A stretch of 64,000 nt of DNA from Helichrysum umbraculigerum (taxonomy: Eukaryota; Streptophyta; Magnoliopsida; Asterales; Asteraceae). Shown in pieces: positions 32,919-44,100 of this stretch. Where the stretch lies: contig CATIUR010000005.1 in NCBI GenBank assembly GCA_949592205.1, positions 109,877,777 to 109,941,776 on the forward strand. The letters are read 5' to 3'. How positions within the stretch are numbered: the stretch's first letter is position 1; each line of letters begins with the position of its first letter. A program made the translations under genes and the position numbers. The notes under the pieces were generated by a model. It had not been told where the DNA came from. It made no database searches and saw nothing but the letters and a program-made list of their open reading frames with translations.

Positions 32919-34352
32919 ATGGCTAGCAGGAGAAATAGAGTCGGTCTGGCATTGGGCAATCCATTGATCAGAGCGCACAGATATCTTACTTTTCATAATT
33001 CTTATTCGGAGACTACAAGATATCAATTTAGAGAAGTTTGGCTGCAAATATTGACCAGCCAATTGAGGTTTTTCATTATGTGGATTGGAATGTTCTAAAG
33101 CATGTGGTTGAGAGAGACGGGTTTGCTACAGGGCACGAGAGGATTAGGAATTTACTTGCTATTCCGTATAGACTTGAGGATGGCAACATTGGATTTGTTT
33201 CTTATGCCTAGTATAGGATGTTCAACATTCGGGAGTACATATATAGAGAGCTTGTGGTGGAGTTTTATAGCACATTTCAGTTCGATAACAGGTCGACCGA
33301 CTGGACTGCAGAGACTATTTCATTTCAGCTTGGGGGTCAGCCGAGAAAGATGTCTCTTGTTGAGTTTGCTCTTGGAGTTGGATTGTATGAGCCAAACTAG
33401 ATTCACAACCCACATTTTATGGCTCATATTTTAGCTAATACAGTGACAAAGCTTACAGATTTGGAGATTGAGCAGGAGTGGCAATTTATTGCCCAGGGTA
33501 GCTATGGGGATACAACCCCTTCTTACCGAGCTATTCGAGATCCCCGTCACCGTCTCATTCACCGGTTATTGACATCTACCATTGTTGTCCGTCGAGAGGG
33601 ACCTGGGAAGGTTTCCAAACATGATTTATTATACCTTAGTTCTATTGTTAGGAAGAGGCTGGTGAATGTGCCTTGGAGATTGGCTAGGTGGATGTCTAAG
33701 AGGGCCACTGGTACTAGGAATTCGAGTAGTTTATGTGGTGGTCATTTTGTTACTAGATTGGCTAGACATTTTAGGTTGGAGACTCCGGATGAGATAGGGA
33801 CGTGCACTGTTGTACAGCCTGGTATGGAGTGGTTGACAATATGGAGGTTAGAGGCCCTGGATATCATTGAGCCGTGTAGTATTTATGGTGGTGATGCCGA
33901 GATGTATTATTGGGTTGCTACTACTACTTTGGGACAGAGTTTACACCCTAGGCAGGCTAGGGTTGCTGCGGCTAGAGGAGATGTAGCAGGTAGAGGAGCG
34001 GCACGAGGCCGAAACAGAGGATATGCTGCAGAGTTCGGTCAGTTACAGCTGCAGTTGTCACAGATGGACATTCGTCATACTCAGAGGTTTGACGCTATTG
34101 AGCTGATGCAGAGGCAACACTTTCACCAGATGAGTGCGCATATGGACTATCAGGATAGCCTTTTTGCTCAGATATTCAGTGATCAGCGTCCACCTTACCA
34201 GCCCTTTCAGTATCAGATGCCGCCAAAGCTATGACCCACATACCAGCAGCCCAGACCGACTCACGAACAGGCCAGACCATCCTACACATATCAGCAGCCT
34301 GAGCCATCCCACCAGTACCGGAGCATGGATGATGAGGAGGAGGACTCAAGTT
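32919..34352 (+). pseudogene. ORF B of element C (ATHILA ORF-1-like), decayed and truncated
   Basis: This is the C copy of ORF B, starting MASRRNRVGL just after a CAG that could be a splice acceptor. A frameshift near 33042 moves the frame; TAG at 33209-33211 and 33398-33400 and TGA at 34232-34234 then interrupt one otherwise continuous frame. Conserved pieces include EYIYRELVVEFYSTF and RKMSLVEFALGVGLYEPN, matching F and Q. The C-terminal part has an Arg/Gly-rich run (RGDVAGRGAARGRNRG), then a Gln-rich coiled-coil-prone stretch, then a Tyr/Gln/Pro-rich tail ending in acidic residues. It is cut at about 34352, where element D begins. Confidence 0.75.
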
Positions 34353-35099
34353 TTGTTCTGTCCAGAACTCAAGTTTGTTGATCATTATGGCGACATTGTG
34401 ATTGATTAATATCATAGAAGTTGGAAGGTAATCCATGTCGGCAAATGATTTGAGGAGTAGATCTAAATGTGCTACAAACTTCAGTTCTTGGTCCTTGAAA
34501 TTTGTGGAGTGGCTTTCTCATTCTTGATTCGACAGACGAAGAAGAAGGTTTACTTGTTTTTCTAATCCAGCAATCGTTTCTCGTTGGTTGAAGGAAAACG
34601 GGAGATTGGCATAAGTCAATTGTATGACGAATGCTTTATAGACGTCTGCCCTTCGGGAAGGATCGAAAGAAGCACCGAGGTGGCGTTCTTTAAAACAAGG
34701 TTGTTTTATTTCGACGGATGGAACCTTATCCACCACTCTGTATATGGTATATTTAGGTTCGTATGAAGAGAATGGAAAGATACCGTCATTGTGAGAATCG
34801 GATATGGTTTGGGTATATACCGATGTCTGAGGAATGAGGGTAATTAGGTCACATGTTTTCGGAGGCTTTACTTCAAGATTTTCTTCAGGAAGATAATCGA
34901 AGTGGACAGATTTTGATACTTTAGGCATTTGCAAAGTTGGAGAGTGATCTTCTGGAGATGATGCCAGGTCAGGTAGCTGATCCATGACATCAAAGTCCAG
35001 GAAATGGTTTGGAATGGAATGTGGGATCCTAAATTCTTCTAGGGAAGCATATAATTCATCCTTTGAAGTACTAATAGAAGTGGGTTTTTTAGATGTCAT
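34353..35099 (-). pseudogene. ORF A of element D, truncated with a TGA
   Basis: This is a near copy of the N-terminal half of ORF A of Q (61886-63199). It starts MTSKKPTSISTSKDELYASL and is open for 193 codons to a TGA at 34518-34520, where Q has a Cys codon. Homology continues past the stop (ESHSTNFKDQELKF) to about 34353, then joins the broken ORF B of C. The divergence from Q at protein level is small. Confidence 0.85.
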
Positions 35100-35250
35100 G
35101 TTTAAACTACTATTATCCTAATTAACACTAAATTAACAGCGAATTAAATTAAAACTGCTTAAAGTAACTTTCGAGAGATTTCTAAGAAGGAATCAATCGG
35201 AAGGATCTCCTAAATACTACTACTTAAGGTGGCTTGAATCTACGTTTGAG
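35100..35250 (-). mobile_element. D leader
   Basis: About 150 nt between PBS and ORF A, nearly identical to the Q leader (63200-63349). No ORF. Confidence 0.7.
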
Positions 35251-35270
35251 ATTCCCCGGCAGCGGCGCCA
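35251..35270 (-). promoter_or_regulatory. Primer binding site of D (tRNA-Asp-like)
   Basis: TGGCGCCGCTGCCGGGGAAT on the minus strand, six bases (AGTTTT) after the LTR end. It differs from the C site at one position in the first 19. Confidence 0.85.
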
Positions 35271-35276
35271 AAAACT

Positions 35277-37821
35277 TGTTGCGGTTCACACCGTGTAGAT
35301 GTTTTTCAAATGATGATGCGAGCACAGCAGGGGTTTTAAATTTATATTTTGCGGGGCTTAAATTATACGTACTACCTATTCTGGTTAGTAAGCGGTAAGT
35401 ACTACCTAAGATCGTTCTATGAATCCAAACGTGTTGGCGATTAAAGTTAACACTTTCAGTAGGGAAGTATTTAGGATGGCACAAAGTAGGTAGGTTTTGG
35501 GATTTAAGAACAGGTAATTAAAATGCAGAAAAGTAAATTGCAGGAAATTGAAGTGCAGGAAAGCAGATAAAGATAAAGATGTGATTGCTGAGATTTCGAT
35601 GATTAATATTTCAGGATAACAGAACAAATAGGGTTGATACTTAATGTGGTAAATAAACTACTAGGCGTAAACTCTAGAACCCTACCAACTCAGTTTCCCA
35701 TTGGCGTGTCACTTGGAACTAGGTTATCGTGATTCTGATTGAAGCAATACGCAAACTTCCAATACTCATCTAGTTGAAAGATGAGCAACCTATTCTGGTT
35801 TTATACCGAGGTGCATGAATCAGTAGCGTATCGTCTCATAGGTCCGACCGTTCTTAACTCCTAAGGTAGTTTACTACTCTATTAGCACGAAGATTAATAG
35901 CTTTGCATGTTTGGACCGTCGATTATGTAAGACTTAGTGTTTTATGAACTCTAGGTAACTAGGACTTTGTTTTATTCCTAAGTCTCGTCTTTGTTTAGTT
36001 AAGTTCTGATTACTTCGACTTATGACTTAAGTTCTCCTTTTCAAACAGTTATACATCTCCAGATTATCCGCAGTTTGATAAAACGTGTTTCATATGAGGA
36101 CCATGCCTTTCAATAATAGACAGTGTACTCCACATGGGATTTCCACTACTTCTTATATCCAACACGCGGTCAAGAGTAATTGACAGTGAAAATGACACTC
36201 TAACTAATTAAATGTAAAGCAGTGCAGAAATGTAAACCTAATATATACAACTAGTGATTTCATTGTGTCTTACTTATTGCATGTCATGGGCACAGATAAC
36301 TACTTACCATAATTAAGGTTGATCAGGTCCTAATTACTAGGTTGCAGTCACGTGGATAACTGGAAAGGGTGCTCCATAAATTAAACTCAAATTCATAAAG
36401 TCCTAACGGTACAAAGATTATTATCTCCTATTTTATCTAAACGTGTTTCACGAACATTATTTTATAATGCATTGATTCTCGTAGGATACACCAGTTAGTT
36501 TTGCAGTTGTATTATCCTTTCGGAGTTCCAACTTTTGAACCAGAGCTGATTCCAATGATATAACTACCTTCGGTCGTTTATCGGCTTCCGTACATTTGTA
36601 CTTTGCATGAAGCATTTCCAGCACTATACCGAATAAACAGTTGAATAGGGGCCGTTATATCATTTTACGATTATCGTGCATTGATTGTGTAATGACATCC
36701 TTACTTATAATTATCTACATCATCAGCAATCACCATAATAAACTACTCGCAATTCATGGCAACAAATAAATCACATACCAGGCAATAATACATATTCAAA
36801 ATATGAAATGAGACAAGTATAATAAAGTTTAGATATCACCCGGAATTAAATGAGTAGCAGCGTATTATTATAATTGACAAACTCTTTCACACGTACAAAG
36901 ATTGATCTCCGAATCTCTAGCGTTCGCCCTAGCTCATACGTTAGTCCGTGGACTAATTATAATATTCCTAGAATGAGAAAGACTAAAAGACTACGAAAGA
37001 TTATCTAGTGAGAAAGAAAGAGTGAAATATGCTAGACTGTGTGCATATGAGGTGTGGTTTACAAATGAACCTAGGCAACCTATGTATAGGTGAGCTTTGG
37101 CTCACATTAGCACCATGAGGTGCATGTTAGAAAGCTTTCCAAAAATGGTGTGTACAACACGAAAAGTAGGCGCACCGGGGACCGTACAACACGAAAAGTA
37201 GGCGCACCAGGTACCAAAAGTTACCAAAAATGGAAACCGGGGTGGGGCAGTGGTGGCCGGCGGTGCCAGCTGTGTGGCCGGCGGCGGTGGGCCCCAGGCC
37301 GGCGGCGGCTGGCCTGTAGCCGCCCCGTTGCGCCGTCTTTTGCTTCGTTTCTTGATTCGTGCGTGTTTTCTTCATTATACGTCCGTTTAAGTTGATTCTT
37401 TTTTTGTTGGATTCGTAATTCAAAAACAAAGATTTTAACATAGGATAGGCACTGAGATGAGTTCCCTAGCTCCAGATATTGCGTTCGGATCATTTGGATC
37501 TTCCGGCGGGCGCGAAATCTTCATTTTTCACCCGTTTTGGTTGATTCTTCTTCTGTTGGATTCGAATTTTAAAAACGAACATCTAGGAAATAATGGATGT
37601 TGTTGGAGGGCATCTTAGTCTTGAAATATCGTTTTTATGCCTTGAATCTTCAAACGTGTGTGGAAGCTTCGTTTTACATCCGTTTTGCTTGATTTTTCTC
37701 GTGCAACCTTGTTTTAACCATCTTGGCATAATGTAGTAATGTTTTTGAATTAATATGCCAAGAATCGTTCCAGAATGAGAGAGATATCGGTAGTAAAAAC
37801 GTGACTTTTTACGCGATATCA
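35277..37821 (-). repeat. 5' LTR of element D
   Basis: This 2545-bp LTR, in the minus sense, starts TGATATCGCGTAAAAAG and ends GAACCGCAACA. It is the same family as the Q LTRs. The GC-rich U3 carries two copies of a 32-bp repeat (GTACAACACGAAAAGTAGGC core, 37150-37210) and GGCCGGCGGCGG motifs. The TATA position reads TATACATA instead of TATAAATA. Its right flank is a chromovirus LTR (N), into which D inserted. Small open frames in the GC-rich part look spurious. Confidence 0.85.
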
Positions 37822-38656
37822 CAAGTCTTTGGATTACATTCTCGACTAATCAACGCAAGCTTATTAAAACAAAACACTACAAACTCAGGTGAGTCTCATA
37901 GCCCCTCTTTTTACTATTTTACTCAGGGGTGTGATACATTGTTTATTTTAACCTGTGAACGCAAGTACAACTTTTACTTATACTACATGAGTTTTACACT
38001 AATCATTTGAAGCCCTCCGTCAGCATAGTTGTTAATACGTTGTAGCGTGAATATTAGTATATGGTACCATATAGGATTGACCCTCCTCGTTCGGGTTAGC
38101 AAGCACTAACCGGGTAAACGGACGTACTAATATTTGGGAAGACGAATGTTGATTAGGCATTCGTGGAGGCACCTCGCCCGGAATTCTCTTTAGGGGAACC
38201 AGCCCTCGAGTTAAGCTCAACTATGTGCTCATGGCTGTATGCACGATTACTATCATTTTATTTGATGGATGCAAATCATTATTAAATCTTGCGGTTCATA
38301 CTATATTACTTGATTTCAAACCTGTGAGCTCACCAGCTTTAGCTGACCCATTTTAGCATGTATCGCAGGTACCAAGCAGTAGGTTGTTTCTACTTCAGGA
38401 CTTTTAGCTCGAGTCAGCATACAGACGTTTGAGATTTTCTTACATTAGTATATTTTGTACAAGTACTTATGTACTGAAATCTCCTTTTATTTAAACTCGA
38501 GCTATGTAAAGCTATAAATGTTGTAAACATTTCAATGTCAATATATTTTTGTTAAAACGACGCATATAGAGTCGTTTACTATATATCTTTGTGCTTTGTT
38601 ATTGATTAGTAACACCCAAAAGTATGCTTCCGCAAATCATTAAATTTGGGGGTGTT
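37822..38656 (+). repeat. Fragment N: 3' half of a Tekay-like LTR
   Basis: This is collinear with the second half of the J LTR (about 49790-50645): CAGGTGAGTCTCATAGCCCC, a perfect palindrome TATATGGTACCATATA (38058-38073), GTTAGCAAGCACTAAC, CTGTGAGCTCACCAGCTTT, GCATATAGAGTCGTT, and the terminus GGGGGTGTTACA. No PBS follows, so it is the end of a 3' or solo LTR. Its 5' half was separated by the insertion of D. Confidence 0.75.
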
Positions 38657-39479
38657 ACATTTTTGGTGAAGCGGAAAGCTGAAATTTTTGAATTTTCGGG
38701 AGGGTTAACGCCTTTTCTTTTGAGAGGAGTCTTTTTTTTCCATTTGACTTTCTTTTCTTTGAATTTTCTCGGATATTTTTCTTTCTTTGATGTCATATCC
38801 TTGTGACTTCTCTTTTTTTCATCTTTGGAACTTCTTATGAAGTTTGAGGGATGCTTTTGAGTAGGTAAGGGGTTACGTGTTTATTTTGGGGTGTATAGAA
38901 GGGTTCAAGAATGATGTGATTCGATCTCCTTTTTACTCACTAGTTTGGCTTCGAAATGCATTACAGGAGCAAGTTCTGATTCTAAAGGCATACATCGGCA
39001 CACTCAAGAATCGAAAAAGTGAATCATTAAAAGTGAATGCTTTTCATATGGCTCAAGATCCCTCACGAATCGAAAGTTGGTTTGTTGTGTGCTTAGTCAT
39101 GTGATGCTCTTTATGGGATTTTTAAACCTGTTTTTCAAAAGAATTTGTATTTTATTTTTTTTTCTTCCCCAAAGTAAATCATTCCTTAAAATTTTTCATT
39201 TTCAACATATTTTTAACTTAATTTTGAAAAATTTTGTTTACTTTTATGGGAAAGCAAGGTCTTATAAAGAGCAACGATTTTAGAATCAAGTATATACCAA
39301 TGTCCATTTAACAGTAGTGGAACTACTGCTATCCCACACTTAAAGGAACACCGTCCTCGATGTTATACTAAACTCTGAATGGGGTAAAATCTCACACTTA
39401 GGGTTTTAAACATCTAAGATTCATTCTTTTAGTGTGTGTGTTGGGTTTGAATCCCACACTTAGTGATAAGCATAATGGA
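38657..39479 (-). mobile_element. Fragment M: 3' untranslated region of a B/F/Q-type element
   Basis: On the minus strand this has the same three-motif block as B, F and Q: AAGTGTGGGAT-type sites at plus 39453-39464, 39389-39400 (one change) and 39331-39342, spaced 64 and 58 nt. A decayed version of the GAACATT hairpin follows, and farther on the CATGACTAAGCAC block near 39090. No polypurine tract or LTR of its own remains. Confidence 0.7.
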
Positions 39480-41423
39480 ATGAGTCAGCTAAAGCTGGTG
39501 AGCTCACAGGTTTGAAATCAGATAATATCGTATGAACTGCAAGATTTAAGTAATGATTTGCATCCAGCAAATAAATAGTAGTGTATACAGCCATGAGCAC
39601 ATAGTCTGAGCTTAACTCGAGGGTCGGGTCCCATATAGAGAATTCCGAGCGAGGTGCCTCCACGAGTGCCTAATCCACACTCGTCTGAACAATTATTAGT
39701 ACGTCCGTTTACCCAGTTAGTGCTTGCTAACCCGGACGAGGAGGGTCAATCCTATATGGTACCATATACTAATAATCACTCTACAACGTATTACCAAACT
39801 ATGCTGATGGAGGGCTTTGAAATGATTAGTGGAAAACAACTCATGTAGTATATTGTAAAGCTTGTACTTGCGTTCACATGTTAAAAATAAGCATTGAATC
39901 ACACCCCTGAGTGAAAAGCGGTAAAAAGAGGAGCTATGAGACTCACCTGAGCCTGAAGAGTTTATCTAATAAACTAGTTGATTAGCCGAGTAGTGAAGTC
40001 CAAAGACTTGTAACCTGAGGGTGTCCACGACACGCGATGGTTATAAACGTGAGTCGGTATCTCAAAGGACTACCTTTGTAGTTGTTACACAACTATATAT
40101 ATGTCCAAATTACTACGATTTGGTTGATTATTTGATCTGTGTTTTGAAAACGTGTACGGCCCGTTGGTGACGGTTTGTAACAATAGTTCCAAAATGTTAA
40201 AATTGTGATTGCTACAGTAAATTGCTACAGTAAAATCCTGATTCTGGTTTCTGCGACACAATCTGCAACACAAAAGTTTGGTATGCGACACAGGGGTTGT
40301 GTCGCATAGGAATGCGACACAAGAGTTTAGCGACACAAGGGTTGTGTCGCATAAGCGTGCGATGCTGATTTAACAGTGACATAGTGGTTGTGTCGCATGG
40401 TATTTGCGACATAAGGTACGACACAATATTGTGTCGCAAAAGATACGACATAACCGGCTTCATACGACACAAAACACGACATAGAGGATTTTATATGACA
40501 CAACATGCTACACAAGGCTTGTGTCGCAAAGATGAACGTCAGTCCAGTACCCAGCGACTGTCGACATTTTCCGACCCAAAACTTAAATCTAACTTGTTTT
40601 TAAGCTATAAAATCATGTTTTACTCTTTGTAATGGACATATATACACTTGAATAACTCATAAATATGTAAAAGTAAGCTAAAACGAAAGGTTTCAGGAAT
40701 TTGTCGAAAACTTACAAAATGTCGGATTGAAAATCCGAGAAGATAGGAAGATAGATCGTGTCGTGGTGGTTCTTTCGTTCCAAACAAGCGAGGAAATCCG
40801 ATAGCGTTTAGTGTTAGTATTTTGTGATTTAGTGAAGTGGTGGTGTGGTGGTTTAATTTAGAGAGAAAAAGAGAGAAGGGGGTAAGAGAGAGAGAGAGAG
40901 AGTGTGTTGGTGGAAGTGAGGAAGGAAAGATGGGGAGGTGGAGGTTATCTCCACTTTTCAGTCTACATTCCGGTGCGGTGTTCGTTTTCTCCGTCTTTCA
41001 AGCGTTAAATATTTATTTTATGTGTTAATTAGTCATTCTAAATTACGAGTCTTTGTTTGATAATTTAATCGAATTATTTTGTCAAATCCTTAAATAATTT
41101 GGTTATTTTTGTTTTTAAGTTATGCATTAACTATTTTAACCGTGTGGGCGTTTATTTGTATGATGTAGTATACACTTAAATTATTTTCAGATTAATATTT
41201 GAAAACGATCACGTTATTTGAACAAAATGTTTCACCAACGTCCTTATTTAATTGAATCGAAATACATTCGATTTAAATTGCGTACGATTTAATCAAACCG
41301 CATAATTCGTATATATTCATCAATATATAATTTGATACATTAATTAGCCTAACACAGAACTAATTACATGTATTAACATATGATTAGGCACTAATTACTA
41401 GTCCTAATTTGGCAGGTGTTACA
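39480..41423 (-). repeat. Fragment L: 5' part of a Tekay-like LTR
   Basis: In the minus sense it starts TGTAACACCTGCCAAATTAG at 41423, matching the J LTR start TGTGACACCCGACCAATTAG. It runs through the TATATGGTACCATATA palindrome (39753-39768) to the CTGTGAGCTCACCAG segment, then stops near 39480 before the U5 end. No polypurine tract precedes it, so it is a 5' or solo LTR inserted into K. A GAGA repeat lies at 40885-40901 and a dense palindrome cluster at 40240-40530. Confidence 0.75.
40240..40530 (-). repeat. TTGTGTCGCA palindrome cluster in L
   Basis: About a dozen copies, in both orientations, of a 9-11 bp word (TTGTGTCGCA / TGCGACACAA) lie within 290 bp. One pair (40297-40322) is a perfect 11-bp inverted repeat with an AGGA loop. 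Nothing like it exists at the matching place in the J LTR. Confidence 0.75.
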
Positions 41424-43626
41424 GAATGAACCTCCAGAAAATCCTGAGATTGAAGTTGATGATGTTATTCAGGACACTCATGATGATAGTACTGAGGTTG
41501 AATCCTCTAGTTCTGAGGATGATGAACCTATACGTACTCAGACCATTGCAGAGTCTTTGGAATCTCAAAGACGGAGTGAGGAGCGTATAGAACAAGAAAG
41601 ACAAGATCTGAGGGGTCAACGGGAAGAAAATAAAGATCCTGAATATGTACCTGAACCCAGATTACCTAAACGAAGGAAATTACTTGTTTCAAGAATCTTT
41701 GCTTCTGAGACTGGAACTTCATCCACTTCATTACCAGTGACTTCTTCTGCAGCTACATCTTCTGTTTTTACACCAGTATCTTCTTCTATGACTTCATCAA
41801 CGATTTCTTCTTCTGTATCTATACCTGTCATGTCTTCTACATCTGGTATCTCTATTTCTCTTTCTACTTCATCTTCAATACCTGTATTATCATCTTTTGC
41901 AGCTACTGGCACATCTACTTTTTCATCCACTACTACTGCTACTCCTACTGTGAGTATGACAGCTCTTGATGCTTCTCTTCAAAGAGCTGTAAACCCATTA
42001 ATGGAGTTAGTACATAAGATGCGAGACGAATTATCTCATGCATTTGGAAAGATTGGTGTTCAAGATGTCATTATTGCAAATCAAGGACAGCAAATTCATG
42101 ATCAAACATTACGGATTGAGAAACTTGAACAAGAAATCTTTCTCTTGAAAGAAAAATTAGGTGATCAGGGGGAGAATGTCCACAATGATGATGATCAGGA
42201 TGATGATAATGATCAAGGTGGAGATCAAGGATTGAATGATGGTGATGGCATTGAACATTTTTATGATGATAATAATGGAGATGATGAAGATGATTTTGAT
42301 GGCAATAATGATGATAATGATGGACATGATGGTGATCAGCATAATTTTTCTCAAGCACTAGTACTTGTTCCAAGCAATGACATGGAACCTATGTATGTTG
42401 AACCAATAAGTGTTGTTCTTCCTGCTATGGTTATATCTCCCGAACCAAACTTTGAAGACATTGAGTTTGATGATCTAGGTGTCGAAGACTTAGATGCTGC
42501 ATATATTGGTGATATGTTTGATGATTCCGAACTTGGTGGAACTTCTACATTTGAGCTTGAAGAATCTTCAAGAAAGTTTGATCAAGAAGAGTTGTCAGAT
42601 AGTGTTGAAGAAAAAGAAGAGATTATGTGTCCTACTCCGTTGAATATTGAAGTTGATGATTTAATTCCATTTGTGGAATTATGTAATAATGGAGATTATG
42701 AGTTTGACGAATCTGATTCAGAGTTTCCACCGGGGTTTCAACCTGGAGATGATTATGTGAACATTGAAGATTGGGTGGATTCTGAAGATGAGTTGCATCC
42801 AGAAGGTATTTTTGAGCATCCAAATACTTTTACAGGTTCTTATGATAGCTTTTGGATAAACTCAGATGAAGAACAAGTTCCAGAAAGAAACATACCTTGG
42901 TGGTTTCCGAAACAACCAATCAAAGTTAGAAAAATTTTCAAGATACCGAAACGAGAATGTGTTGGAAGGATAATCAGTTGGAAATATGATAATGACAATA
43001 AAGTCTTTATTGTCAAAAGAACTGATGGACTTCAATATTTTCGTCGATCATTCAAAGAATTGGGGAGACTTCCAAAGTGTGATATAAATCATATCGCTCA
43101 ACTCTACATTGTGAATCATTCAGAAAATAAGTTAGTTGATTGGATGGCTGGAGCATTATATCGAGAATTTAAGAAAGAAAAGTATACATGGGTGGAAGAA
43201 GTATTTCCAAGAAGAAGAGTGGATAATTTTGATGTGGAACCAATCTCGAATCAACCTAGAGTGATTACTACTTATCCACGGGTGAAGTGTTTAAGGAAAA
43301 TTCCACTTGAAAAACTTCCAATCAATTTCTGGAAATTTGTGAGTTATTGGAGATATAATGGAAGCACAGGTGAAGCTGAAATTGGATGCTATGACAGAGA
43401 TTACAAAGGAGATATAATGTGGAATCGTGAAACCATCGTATATGTGTTTGATCCTTTGAGTTTGATTAATCTTTCAAAAGATGATTTGGAAGCTCTAAGA
43501 GATAATCACATTACTTATGACGATTCTTTTGATGATGAAGCAATGGCTCTGAAATTTCAACGGGTGGTCGACGTATGCTGTGCTCAAGGTGTTCATGCTG
43601 GATGTAATCTGCCAGGATATAAATAA
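41424..43626 (+). CDS. Acidic protein of element K, 5'-truncated
   Basis: An open frame of about 734 codons encodes an acidic protein. In order: a Glu/Asp-rich N-terminal part, a basic PKRRKLL, a long Ser/Thr-rich stretch (about residues 100-180), a coiled-coil-prone segment (LRIEKLEQEIFLLKEKL, near 235), a strongly Asp/Asn-rich acidic run (about 250-310), and an ordered C-terminal domain (about 490-720). The frame enters from the L LTR at 41423, so the natural start is lost. It ends 42 bp before the K LTR, so it is the last gene of a retroelement. I recognise no Gag, protease or polymerase motif. Open frames on the opposite strand mirror its repetitive codons. Confidence 0.65.
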
Positions 43627-43657
43627 AGCTCAAGTTTAAGTAAATCAAGCATTATCC

Positions 43658-43668
43658 AAAAGGGAGTT
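43658..43668 (+). promoter_or_regulatory. Polypurine tract of K
   Basis: AAAAGGGAGTT immediately precedes the LTR start TGTTGGTGC. Confidence 0.75.
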
Positions 43669-44100
43669 TGTTGGTGCAAAATGTCTAAGGCTTGATTTAA
43701 TTATCTTTTGTATAATTTGACTAAGTATTTTGTAGTGCGATAATAGATTGATACGACAATAGGATAGTCCGTGAATAGAAAGGTCCATGTTTAAAGTCAT
43801 TGTCGGAGTAGAAGTCAATCCGTGAATAACATTGACGGATTGATCTGGTCAAAGTCACTTATGTATTGTCGCACAAGCTTGTCTGCATAAGTCTATAAAT
43901 AGGCTTTTGTAGTTCACTTTTGGCAAGTTTTTGGTAATCTGTCTCAGAAATTCTCTCTGTAACTTTCTATTAAATAAAAAGCACGTTTGATTGAATACTT
44001 CTTGTTATCACTTTCTAATTCATTTCTCTTGTTTGATTAACTTGAATTCCGCACCTGTTAATCTGTTCTAATTGCGATTCGGAGATCTACGGCGTTCACA
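43669..44100 (+). repeat. 3' LTR of element K
   Basis: This 432-bp LTR starts TGTTGGTGCAAAATG and ends GGCGTTCACA, with a TATA box TATAAATA at 43894-43901. Size and the TGTTGGT start are copia-like; this is an inference because no pol is present. It abuts the gag of J, so K inserted there; AAACC (44101-44105) would be one copy of the target duplication. Confidence 0.8.

Noticed and set aside
37120..37493. Several overlapping open frames on both strands (similar ones at 55960-56341)
   Set aside because: They fall in the GC-rich repeated U3 of the D and Q LTRs, where stops are scarce; no domain.
40240..40530. Possible CRISPR-like array of short repeats
   Set aside because: Repeats occur in both orientations with irregular spacing and lie within a plant LTR; no constant-length spacers and no cas genes.
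42071..42373. His-rich open frame on the minus strand
   Set aside because: It is the antisense of the Asp/Asn-rich GAT-codon run of the K protein.
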